Below are positions 24,649 to 32,703 of a stretch of DNA of 48,254 bases, piece by piece; positions within the stretch are counted from its first letter, which is position 1, and every line of letters starts with the position of its first letter. This DNA is from an uncultured Verrucomicrobiales bacterium (GTDB taxonomy: Bacteria; Verrucomicrobiota; Verrucomicrobiia; Limisphaerales; UBA1100). The translations under genes and the position numbers were made by a program. The stretch lies in NCBI GenBank assembly GCA_913041895.1, contig CAJWKQ010000003.1, positions 1 through 48,254 on the forward strand. The letters run 5' to 3'. The notes under the pieces are model-generated. The model was not told the origin of the DNA, did not search any database, and worked only from the letters and a program-made list of their open reading frames with translations.

Positions 24649-25950
24649 ATGCTCAAGCACATATTTGCGGTTATAGCGATGCTGTATCTACCCCTGTCAG
24701 CCGCCGAATATAAGATCCACTCTTGGACAAAACATCATCTCACCGCACACTTCTGGGCTGAGGGCGGGCATTACGGGGATTTTAACAAGGACGGCAAAGG
24801 GGACGTGGTAGTAGGCCCCTATTGGTATGCTGGACCGGATTTTAAGCAGCGACATACCATTTATGATGATTCTCCAACCTTCGACATGATGAAGGACGGC
24901 AAAAAGGTCACAATCTCAGGCTACAAGGGACAGCTCAGCGGCACCAACGGTTACTCCAATAATTTTCTTACCTACACCTACGACTTCAATTCTGACGGCT
25001 GGAAGGACGTTCTCGTCTTTGGCTGGCCGGGCAAAGACACCACCTGGTACGAAAATCCAAAAAACAAAAAAGGCCTCTGGAAAAGCCACAACATTTTCCC
25101 CGTAAGCGATGGCGAATCTCCACGCCTAGAGGACATGGACGGGGACGGTAAGCCAGAGATCCTCGTCTTCCGCGATAAACACCTCGGCTACGGCCAAGCC
25201 GATTGGAATGATCCCACCAAGGAGTGGAAGTTCGTCAAAATTAGCACCCCAGGTAAATGGCATAAGTATACCCATGGCTATGGAGCGGGGGACGTAAATG
25301 GTGATGGCCGCAAGGATATCCTTGAGACAGCTGGCTGGTGGGAACAACCCAAAAAGGTTGATGGCACTCCATGGCGGTTTCATAAAGTTCCCTTCAGTCT
25401 CTTGCGAGGTGGCGCGCAAATGTATGCCTACGACGTAAACGGTGACGGCCGCAATGATGTTATCACCAGTTGGGATGGTCACGGCTATGGCCTTGCGTGG
25501 TATGAAAATAGAGGGACACACAAAAACGGTTCGGTGAAATTCGCAGAACATGTGATTATCAACAGCAAACCAGAACAAAATCCCTACGGAGTTAAATTTA
25601 GCCAGATCCACGCTATCGACTTAGCCGACATTAACGGTGATGGCCTACTTGATATTGTCACCGGTAAACGCTTCTGGGCTCATGGCCCGGGTAAAGACGC
25701 CGAACCAGGCGCACCAGCAGTACTTTACTGGTTTGAGCTTACCCGCAAGAACGATAACGCTGAATATATCCCGCACCAAATTGACGACAATTCTGGGGTA
25801 GGCACTCAGGTAGCTGCAGGGGATGTAAATGGCGATGGCCTTCTCGATATCGTGGTGGGCAACAAAAAAGGTGCTTTCGTCCATCTGCATTCTGTAAAAA
25901 AAGTGGGGAAAAAAGCTTGGCAGGCCGCACAACCGAAACGAGTTCACTAA
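24649..25950 (+). CDS. Secreted FG-GAP/VCBS repeat protein
   Basis: This 433-residue protein has a signal peptide (MLKHIFAVIAMLYLPLSAA) and then repeated calcium-binding-like loops: DFNKDGKGDVVVG, DFNSDGWKDVLV, DMDGDGKPEILV, DVNGDGRKDIL, DVNGDGRNDVIT, DINGDGLLDIVTG and DVNGDGLLDIVVG. Such FG-GAP/VCBS repeats form a beta-propeller, often found on exported proteins of Planctomycetes and Verrucomicrobia, with roles in binding sugars or surfaces. The ORF track opens at TTG 24604, but ATG 24649 begins the signal peptide. It is divergent from the VIT/VWA gene with about 100 bases between them. Its ligand is unknown. Confidence 0.88.
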   Translation: MLKHIFAVIAMLYLPLSAAEYKIHSWTKHHLTAHFWAEGGHYGDFNKDGKGDVVVGPYWYAGPDFKQRHTIYDDSPTFDMMKDGKKVTISGYKGQLSGTNGYSNNFLTYTYDFNSDGWKDVLVFGWPGKDTTWYENPKNKKGLWKSHNIFPVSDGESPRLEDMDGDGKPEILVFRDKHLGYGQADWNDPTKEWKFVKISTPGKWHKYTHGYGAGDVNGDGRKDILETAGWWEQPKKVDGTPWRFHKVPFSLLRGGAQMYAYDVNGDGRNDVITSWDGHGYGLAWYENRGTHKNGSVKFAEHVIINSKPEQNPYGVKFSQIHAIDLADINGDGLLDIVTGKRFWAHGPGKDAEPGAPAVLYWFELTRKNDNAEYIPHQIDDNSGVGTQVAAGDVNGDGLLDIVVGNKKGAFVHLHSVKKVGKKAWQAAQPKRVH

Positions 25951-26071
25951 GCAATAATAGCCTGTATTTCAGTGGCAAGGTAACCCTTTTTGCGTAGACA
26001 CGTCTGAATAATATAAGCAGTATCGCCCGTCCAAACAAACTCCACTGTTAGCAGAGCAGCCAAGTGATTGT

Positions 26072-27817
26072 ATGCCTACAACCAGCGCACCATTAAAGAT
26101 TCCCCGCGTTGTGCCCCAGCAAAAGCTGCGGCAGCCCAAGGAGAATATTCCTCAAACCCGGGAAGAGAGGGAATTGATCCTACGTGAGGTGCGTCATTAT
26201 GTTGCCGAACAAACACTGGTCCCCCCCGTGCCACTGGAAGACCTTAAGGTACATGCAGATAAACTCGTAGTGGCGCTGGATACCAAAGAAGTTTACCGTG
26301 ATTACATTGGCATCCTCATTAACAACGAACTTTGGCGCGAAACACTTGCAGCAGTACCTTTTGAGCGCCGACTATTAATGGTGCCCAAATGTCTGCGTGT
26401 CGAAGCCAAGTGCCCAGCACCCTTCGATGAATTCGGATTACTCTGCAAAAGCTGTGGGCTCTGTAGTATTCAAGACTTAGAGTACGAAGCAGAGAAACTA
26501 GGGTATGCCGCATTGGTCGCTGAAGGAAGTGCCATCGTGATGAGCCTCATTCAAACCGGCAAGATTGATGCGATTGTCGGTGTGGCTTGTATTCCTGTTT
26601 TGGAACGTGCCTTTCCATACATGGAAGCAGCAGCTGTACCCGGAGTAGCAATCCCGCTCCTGCAGGATGACTGCATTGATACCACCGTGGATGAGGAATG
26701 GATCTGGGATTACATACATCTAACCAGTGATGACAAAACCCGCAGACTCGATCTAAGCCAATTACATGAAGAAGTAGAGACGTGGTTCACTCCGGAATCA
26801 CTCGAAAACATCATGGGCCAAAGTGAAGGGGATACTGAAGTAATTGCCCGGCAATGGCTGGCAAGATCAGGCAAACGCTGGCGACCTTTCCTTACCTCCG
26901 CCTCTTTTCAGGCGCTTCGTGGTGATGCAGATGAGCCGATCCCAGAAGACCTCAGAAAAGTGGCTGTTGCTATTGAATGTTTCCACAAGGCCTCGCTCAT
27001 TCATGATGACATTGAGGATGAAGATACCGAACGTTACGGCGAAAAGACTTTGCATGAGGAATACGGTATTGCTGTCGCATTAAACGTGGGCGATTTACTC
27101 ATAGGGGAAGGCTACCGGTTAATTGCTGAAACATCTGTCTCGGCCGAACAGCGCGCGGCCATGCTCAAGGTCGCAGCCGAAGGCCAAAGACATCTTTGCC
27201 GCGGACAAGGTGCTGAACTCATTTGGAAACGTAATCCCGAACCCCTCAAGTCTGTCGAGGTGCTTGATATTTTCAGGCAAAAAACCGCACCTGCATTTGA
27301 AGTCGCCCTGCAACTGGGCTGCATTTACGCCGATCTGGAAAAGTATGAAGACGTATCCGAGGTTTTGGGGCAGTACAGCGAGAATCTAGGGATCGCATAT
27401 CAGATTCGCGATGACCTATCGGATTTAGGCAGTGAAGGTGAAACCAACGATTTAGCCGGTTTTCGCCCCACACTGCTATTGGCCATAGCTCACGAAAAAG
27501 CCAAAGATGAGCAAAAAGGTCAGCTGGCACGAATTTGGCGAAGGCAAATTCCTGAAGACATCACTCTCAAGGAAATTGAAGAATGGTACCGTAACCTTAA
27601 AGCCGTAAAGCGCGCTGAGGACCTGCAGCTCACCTACAAAGAAATGGCTATTCGTTCGTTGACCGATCTGGAAAATGCTAACCTTAAAGGATTATTGCGG
27701 CGCGTGATTGGAAAAATTTTCAATGATACGGTGGTTAAAGGCTGGTGCAGTGAGGTGCAGCAAGTCAGTGAACTCGATAAGGTGCGTGAACGGCAGGCTC
27801 AAAAGGTTCAAGCCTAA
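26072..27817 (+). CDS. DUF116-polyprenyl synthase fusion protein
   Basis: This 581-residue protein joins two families. The N-terminal half (about residues 95-215) is a DUF116-like region with many cysteines (PKCLR, KCPAPF, LLCKSCGLCSI) and the family signature GKIDAIVGVACIPVLERAF. The C-terminal half (about 265-540) is a trans-polyprenyl synthase with both Asp-rich motifs, HDDIEDEDTERYG near 311 and QIRDDLSDL near 445, so it should be active in chain elongation of isoprenyl diphosphates. The linkage is in frame in one uninterrupted ORF. The next gene, 9 bases downstream, encodes a prenyltransferase-repeat protein, so the pair likely serves one isoprenoid pathway. The cysteine module may bind an iron-sulfur cluster or metal; its role is unknown. 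Confidence 0.85.
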   Translation: MPTTSAPLKIPRVVPQQKLRQPKENIPQTREERELILREVRHYVAEQTLVPPVPLEDLKVHADKLVVALDTKEVYRDYIGILINNELWRETLAAVPFERRLLMVPKCLRVEAKCPAPFDEFGLLCKSCGLCSIQDLEYEAEKLGYAALVAEGSAIVMSLIQTGKIDAIVGVACIPVLERAFPYMEAAAVPGVAIPLLQDDCIDTTVDEEWIWDYIHLTSDDKTRRLDLSQLHEEVETWFTPESLENIMGQSEGDTEVIARQWLARSGKRWRPFLTSASFQALRGDADEPIPEDLRKVAVAIECFHKASLIHDDIEDEDTERYGEKTLHEEYGIAVALNVGDLLIGEGYRLIAETSVSAEQRAAMLKVAAEGQRHLCRGQGAELIWKRNPEPLKSVEVLDIFRQKTAPAFEVALQLGCIYADLEKYEDVSEVLGQYSENLGIAYQIRDDLSDLGSEGETNDLAGFRPTLLLAIAHEKAKDEQKGQLARIWRRQIPEDITLKEIEEWYRNLKAVKRAEDLQLTYKEMAIRSLTDLENANLKGLLRRVIGKIFNDTVVKGWCSEVQQVSELDKVRERQAQKVQA

Positions 27818-27826
27818 CTCAATTTC

Positions 27827-28714
27827 ATGAGCCTCCGGCTGGAAATGCTGCAGGTAGCGCGTGTCGCGCCAAAAGCCCTTGAAGACGCTAGCGATTTGGT
27901 TCGGGACTTCCTTCTTTCCCAACAACATCCTGATGGCGGATTTTGTGATCGGGACGGAGAAAGTGACCTATACTATACCGTCTTTGGCCTGAATGCACTG
28001 GCCGCCTTTCAAGTAGAGCCGGAAAGGAATGCAGTGGAAAAATTCCTGCTGAAATTTGAGGAAGGAGAAGGATTGGATCTAGTCCACTTAAGTTGCCTTT
28101 GTCGCTGCTGGGGAACAATCGGCCAAAACCGTATGCCTAAGGGCCTTCGTAAGGCACTACTCAGCCGACTGGAAGCTTTTCGAAAACCCTGCGGGGGCTG
28201 GGACAATAATCCTGAGCGTGAACACGGCACGGCCTACGGCTCTTTCCTTGCCTTGGGCGCTTATCAGGATTTAGGCAAGCTCCCGCCCAAGCCACTGCGC
28301 ATATTACAAAGCCTGAAAGCCTTGGAGACACCCGATCACGCCTGGAATAATCACCCCAATCTTCCGGTAGGCTCCACCAATCCAACTGCCGGAGCAGTGG
28401 TCTTGCTAAACAACCTGCATTTACCCATTAATGATGAAGTGGGCAAATGGCTGAGGAATCAATTGCACCCTCAAGGCGGGTTTGTGGCAGTACCCGGAGC
28501 CCCTATGCCGGATTTACTAACGACAGCTACCGCACTCCATGCATTGGCTGCATTGGAAGTTCGCCTTACTGAAGAAGAAACAGAACGCTGCCTGGATTTC
28601 ATTGATACCCTTTGGGATGCCACCGGCGGTTTCCATGGCAACTGGACCGATGATTACCTTGATTGCGAATACACCTTCTATGGCCTACTTGCCTTGGGCC
28701 ATTTAAGTTTATAG
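27827..28714 (+). CDS. Prenyltransferase/squalene-cyclase repeat (alpha/alpha barrel) protein
   Basis: This 295-residue protein is built from repeats of the protein-prenyltransferase beta/terpene-cyclase type: DGGFCDRDGESDLYYTVFGL, CGGWDNNPEREHGTAYGSF, QGGFVAVPGAPMPDLLTT and TGGFHGNWTDDYLDCEYTFY. These make an alpha/alpha toroid. It is too short for a squalene-hopene cyclase and lacks the DXDD motif of those cyclases, so it is more like the beta-subunit-type proteins. It lies 9 bases after the polyprenyl synthase fusion and is surely co-transcribed. It could transfer or bind the prenyl product made by that protein. There is no signal peptide. ATG 27827 is the natural start. The exact reaction is unknown. 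Confidence 0.78.
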   Translation: MSLRLEMLQVARVAPKALEDASDLVRDFLLSQQHPDGGFCDRDGESDLYYTVFGLNALAAFQVEPERNAVEKFLLKFEEGEGLDLVHLSCLCRCWGTIGQNRMPKGLRKALLSRLEAFRKPCGGWDNNPEREHGTAYGSFLALGAYQDLGKLPPKPLRILQSLKALETPDHAWNNHPNLPVGSTNPTAGAVVLLNNLHLPINDEVGKWLRNQLHPQGGFVAVPGAPMPDLLTTATALHALAALEVRLTEEETERCLDFIDTLWDATGGFHGNWTDDYLDCEYTFYGLLALGHLSL

Positions 28715-28763
28715 TTTGAACCATTACCACAGCTGAAACAAATAAAAGTAGGCCCGCACAGCC

Positions 28764-30242
28764 TCAATCATTCTCCCTCGCCTCATAGAAGGCGTTAGCC
28801 AATAGCGTTACTAAAAGTGTAATCCCGCAACCGATGGCTGTATACCACGGCCAATGAATGACCTCCTTAAGCCCATACTTAATTGCGATCATGCTAATTA
28901 GGGATACGCCCATCCCGACCATGACCGGCACTCCTCGGCCTTGCTTTAGGGTCTGCGACAACAATACGCCGCCTAATAATCCTCCGCTAGTGAGTCCTAC
29001 CAAGCTAAAGGCCGCATCCATTACCGACTTCACCTCGCGACTGGCAAAAGCAACAACAATAAGCATGGCTCCCCAGAAAAGTGTCCAAGCGCGGCTGGTT
29101 TTTAGTTTGCTCTCATCACTCGCATCCTTTTTTGCCAAACCCAAATCCATAACTGTCACTGAGGAAAGCGCACTTAAAGCTGAACTGACTGAAGACATCG
29201 CAGCCGCAAAAATACCCACCAGTAATAATCCCTTCACCCCTACCGGAGCCTCAGCCAACATGAAGATGGGGAAGACATAATCGGTTTGTTTTTTGCCTAA
29301 TGAATTCTCAGGTATCTCTATGGGAATCGGTGTCTGCTGGTAATGAGCCCAAAGCAATACTCCCACCATTAAAAAAAGTAGCATCATGGGCAGAATCACC
29401 GCTGCGCAAAAGAGAAGGGCCTTTCGCCCATCGGCAACCGACCGACAAGCCAGCACACGCTGGGCTACCAACTGGTCAATCCCGTGAGTAAAGAGCACAA
29501 ATACACCGGCACCCAAAACACCCATCCAAATATTATACGGGGAGCCTAGGGCTAAATCTGTATTGAGCCATTCCAATTTACCACCTGCCCGCGCCAGTTC
29601 TATCGCTCCACCCCAACCTCCATCAATTAAGGTCGGAATATAGAAAAGGGCAAAGAGTCCGCCAGCCAGAAAGAGAAAGAACTGTACTGCATCAGTCCAG
29701 ACGACCGCCTTGAGCCCTCCTACGTATGTATAGATAAGTGATAAACCAACGAATAAGAGAATTGCCGGCAGCACCGGCCAATCGAGCATCAATTGCAAAG
29801 GAATGCAGGTCACAAATACTCGCACCCCAGCAGCCAACGTTCCTGCAATTAGAAAAAGAACCGCTGCCGTTTTATGAGCCCCGCTACCAAAGGCATTTCC
29901 TATAAGTGCATAAGGCGAATAAACTTCATTTCGGAAATAGAAGGGAACCATGACCACTGCCAATGCGACACGGCCAATTACATATCCAATCACCACCTGA
30001 ATAAACATCAGGTTTCCTCCATAAGCCATGGCCGGAACACCAATAAAGGTGAGCGCACTGGTTTCAGTAGCCACAATGGAGAAGGCCACCCCCCACCATG
30101 GCAAATCCCGACCGCCCAAAAAATAATCGCGGGTGGTTTTCTGGCCCTTCCCCAACCAAACCCCCAAGGCAATAATACCGGCCAGATAACTCCCAATCAC
30201 CATCCAATCGATGGAATGAAGGGAGGTGGCGGAAGCAAGCAT
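28764..30242 (-). CDS. Sodium:solute symporter (SSS family)
   Basis: This 492-residue protein has many hydrophobic helices and SSS family signatures: KTTRDYFLGGRDLPWWGVAFS near the N-terminus, ATETSALTFIGVPAMAYGG, and AAAMSSVSSALSALSSVTVMD in the sodium-site region. It should import a solute (sugar, organic acid or amino acid) with sodium at the inner membrane. The substrate cannot be read from the sequence. It is divergent from the Gfo/Idh gene with 125 bases between them that carry an inverted repeat, so a shared regulator is possible. ATG 30242 gives the normal N-terminus. The end is 49 bases from the convergent prenyltransferase-repeat gene. Confidence 0.92.
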   Translation of the reverse strand: MLASATSLHSIDWMVIGSYLAGIIALGVWLGKGQKTTRDYFLGGRDLPWWGVAFSIVATETSALTFIGVPAMAYGGNLMFIQVVIGYVIGRVALAVVMVPFYFRNEVYSPYALIGNAFGSGAHKTAAVLFLIAGTLAAGVRVFVTCIPLQLMLDWPVLPAILLFVGLSLIYTYVGGLKAVVWTDAVQFFLFLAGGLFALFYIPTLIDGGWGGAIELARAGGKLEWLNTDLALGSPYNIWMGVLGAGVFVLFTHGIDQLVAQRVLACRSVADGRKALLFCAAVILPMMLLFLMVGVLLWAHYQQTPIPIEIPENSLGKKQTDYVFPIFMLAEAPVGVKGLLLVGIFAAAMSSVSSALSALSSVTVMDLGLAKKDASDESKLKTSRAWTLFWGAMLIVVAFASREVKSVMDAAFSLVGLTSGGLLGGVLLSQTLKQGRGVPVMVGMGVSLISMIAIKYGLKEVIHWPWYTAIGCGITLLVTLLANAFYEAREND

Positions 30243-30279
30243 TTAGGCATTTTCGACCAGAAAAACAGCCTCGCAATCA

Positions 30280-30303
30280 AATCTCACTCACAGGATTGAG
30301 ATT
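30280..30303. promoter_or_regulatory. Inverted repeat in the divergent symporter/oxidoreductase promoter region
   Basis: Arms AATCTCA and TGAGATT (7 bp each, perfect) are separated by 10 bases. It lies in the 125-base region between two divergent genes and could be an operator. One short inverted repeat in AT-rich DNA can be chance. Confidence 0.3.
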
Positions 30304-30367
30304 GACCCTTGGCTTGTGGCAGCTATGGTTGCAAATTCCGTTTGATTAACTTGAACCAAAGTTTTTT

Positions 30368-31780
30368 ATGAGCACAAACAAGCAGACCAAATCCGGCGAA
30401 AACCGCCGGCAATTCCTGAAAAAGACCGGTACTGCCGCTGCCGCTGTTGCCGCACTGAAGGTGCCGGTGTACGGGGCCGGGCAAGCTCCCTCAGCCAATG
30501 TAAAAGGCGCTAACGAGAAAATCGTTGTGGGCTATATTGGTGTAGGTGGCCGAGGCTTTGGAGCACACGTTCGCCAAATGCGCCAAAATGCTGAGGATAA
30601 CAATATCGCACAGGCAGCGGTTTGCGATGTGTCCACTCACCGCGCTAAGAACGCCAAGAACTTCATTACCAAAAATTCAGAAGACAAGGTCGAAGCCTAT
30701 ACCGATTACCGGAAGGTAATTGAGCGTAAGGATATTGATGCCATTGTTTGCGCTACCGTAGACCACTGGCACACCAAGATCTGTATTGAGAGCATGGAAA
30801 GCGGTAAGGACATGTACGTCGAGAAGCCGATGACGCGTTATCTCGGTGAGGCTTTCGAGCTTTATGATGCCGTCAAGCGCACCAAGCGCAAAGTACAGGT
30901 GGGATCCCAGATTACCAGCTGCGGCAATTTTGCCAAGGCAGCTGAATTGATCGCTCAGGGTAAAATGGGGCCACTCGTCCTAGCTCAGGGCTCCTACATG
31001 CGCAATAACCCAAAGGGTGAATGGAACTATCGTCTACAGGACTGGGCCACCAAAGGCGACATCCAATGGACTACCGGTGGAGGCAAAATCGGTTGGCTGC
31101 GGGAAGACATGAAGCAGATTGACTTCAACGCCGACCACTACTTCCGCTGGCGCAAGTATCTTCCTTATTGTGCAGGCCTACTGGGCGACCTTGTTCCCCA
31201 TCGGCTGTTCCCGCTAATGCGCGCCACTGGCAACGCCGAGTTTCCAAGCCGCGTTGTATGCCTAGGCACCCGCAAGATTACTCCTGACCGCGATGTTAGC
31301 GATAACACCCAAGTGCTCGCTGAGTTCCCAAATGGAATGACGCTCATCGTCACCAGTTCTTCAGTCAATGAGCAAGGGCTTAACGAGACGATCCGTGGTC
31401 AATACGGCACGATGTATCTTAGCACCAATGGTTCGAGTCTTGAGTACAAACCTGAGCGTCCTTTCGCCGAAGAGTTTGACCCCGAGAGCTACACCAACCT
31501 CGAGCCTAGTGGCAACACCACCCCACAGCACCACAAAAACTGGCTGGATTGTATCCGCAGTGGCAAGGAGCCAGTGGCAGGCATCGACCTTGCCATGAAG
31601 GTTCAAGCGGTTATTTCGCTTGCCGAAATCTCCGACCGACGCGGCACCATGGCTCACTTCGATCCGAAAACCCGCAAGGTAACTGACGGAGCTGGAAACG
31701 AACTCAAGCCTTATGATTACGCCGAAGAGGCCAAGTTAAATCATGGCCCATACGGCCCGATTAAGGAAATCGGCGGCTAA
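30368..31780 (+). CDS. Tat-exported Gfo/Idh/MocA family oxidoreductase
   Basis: This 470-residue protein starts with a twin-arginine signal (NRRQFLKKTGTAAAAVAALKVP), so it is folded with its cofactor in the cytoplasm and exported. The Gfo/Idh/MocA body follows: VGYIGVGGRGFGAHV (nucleotide-binding glycine loop), AIVCATVDHWHTKICIES, and DMYVEKPMTR with the catalytic lysine. The later NTTPQHHKNWLDCIRSGKEP segment is typical of the planctomycete-type subfamily. Members oxidise or reduce sugars and related polyols with NAD(P). It ends in front of a strong terminator (31799-31830), so it is probably a single-gene unit. Substrate is unknown. Confidence 0.93.
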   Translation: MSTNKQTKSGENRRQFLKKTGTAAAAVAALKVPVYGAGQAPSANVKGANEKIVVGYIGVGGRGFGAHVRQMRQNAEDNNIAQAAVCDVSTHRAKNAKNFITKNSEDKVEAYTDYRKVIERKDIDAIVCATVDHWHTKICIESMESGKDMYVEKPMTRYLGEAFELYDAVKRTKRKVQVGSQITSCGNFAKAAELIAQGKMGPLVLAQGSYMRNNPKGEWNYRLQDWATKGDIQWTTGGGKIGWLREDMKQIDFNADHYFRWRKYLPYCAGLLGDLVPHRLFPLMRATGNAEFPSRVVCLGTRKITPDRDVSDNTQVLAEFPNGMTLIVTSSSVNEQGLNETIRGQYGTMYLSTNGSSLEYKPERPFAEEFDPESYTNLEPSGNTTPQHHKNWLDCIRSGKEPVAGIDLAMKVQAVISLAEISDRRGTMAHFDPKTRKVTDGAGNELKPYDYAEEAKLNHGPYGPIKEIGG

Positions 31781-31798
31781 GCCAACTAAAGAATCACC

Positions 31799-31830
31799 GG
31801 CTCCGCAGGATATCCTGCGGAGCCTTTTTT
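31799..31830 (+). terminator. Rho-independent terminator after the Gfo/Idh gene
   Basis: GGCTCCGCAGGAT pairs with ATCCTGCGGAGCC in a perfect 26-bp palindrome, followed by six T residues. It starts 18 bases after the stop codon. The next gene (apbE) begins only 10 bases after the T run. Confidence 0.95.
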
Positions 31831-31839
31831 GTCTCATTC

Positions 31840-32703
31840 ATGAATGACACCGTAACCGTTGCCATCGAGGCCATGGCTACCCGATTTGAGGTTGCGCTGC
31901 ATGGCGCACCTGAGGCCATATTACGTGCTGCGGCGGAAGAGACGTTGGCAGAAGTTTCTCGACTTGAGGCCATGTTAAGCCTCTACCAACCCACCAGTGA
32001 AATTTCACACATCAACGCGCGAGGTGCGCACGAACCCGTCCCTGTATCGCCCGAAGTGTTTTTCCTTCTGCAAAGCTGTATTGAATTGAATGAACAAACC
32101 AAGGGAGCTTTTGATATTACTATTGCTCCACTCATGAAATGTTGGAGTTTCACGGACGAAACCGGTTCTGTGCCTACAGAAAAAGAAATCGAACAAGCCT
32201 GTGCGTTGGTTGGGATAAATCATTTAAAACTAAATACCTCTGACTGTACTGTGCGACTCAACCTTGAAGGCGTCATGCTTGATCTCGGTTCCATCGGAAA
32301 AGGTTATGCCTTGGAACAGGCGTCAAAATTATTACTTGAAAATGGATTTACCAATTTTCTCATCCACGGCGGCACCAGCACAGTGTGTGCTGCAGGCACG
32401 CAGGCAGATGGCACTCCATGGCGAATAGCCGTAGAACTTCAGGATAAACAGCACCCGCCATTACACATCGTAGATCTAGAAAACGAGTCTCTTTCTGTTT
32501 CCGGCATTGGCGGCAAGTCTTTCCTTGATGAAAAAGGTGTAGAGCAAGGTCACGTGATTGACCCGCGAACAGGCCGGCCCACTCAAGCCGCAAGCGTAGC
32601 TGCTGTTATTTGTGATTCTGCCACGCAAAGCGACGCTTGGGCGACTGCCTTGCTAGTAGAGCCAAGCCTGAAAACACCTGATGGATTGCGGGTTTTAACC
32701 TAA
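31840..32703 (+). CDS. apbE: FAD:protein FMN transferase (ApbE family)
   Basis: This 287-residue protein is an ApbE flavin transferase, which links FMN to a threonine or serine of target proteins using FAD. Motifs are MATRFEVAL near the start, DLGSIGKGYALEQASKLL, and the C-terminal HVIDPRTGRPTQAASVAAVICDSATQSDAWATAL with the metal-binding Asp and Thr region. There is no signal peptide or lipobox, so it seems cytoplasmic, unlike many ApbE proteins. It has no visible RBS, and a strong terminator ends 10 bases before its ATG, so its promoter must lie in or right beside that hairpin. The end overlaps the convergent helicase gene by 4 bases. Its flavoprotein target is not in the window. Confidence 0.92.
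   Translation: MNDTVTVAIEAMATRFEVALHGAPEAILRAAAEETLAEVSRLEAMLSLYQPTSEISHINARGAHEPVPVSPEVFFLLQSCIELNEQTKGAFDITIAPLMKCWSFTDETGSVPTEKEIEQACALVGINHLKLNTSDCTVRLNLEGVMLDLGSIGKGYALEQASKLLLENGFTNFLIHGGTSTVCAAGTQADGTPWRIAVELQDKQHPPLHIVDLENESLSVSGIGGKSFLDEKGVEQGHVIDPRTGRPTQAASVAAVICDSATQSDAWATALLVEPSLKTPDGLRVLT

Noticed and set aside
28858-29280. Plus-strand 140-residue ORF inside the sodium symporter gene
   Set aside because: It is antisense to a conserved membrane protein, with no RBS or recognisable motif.
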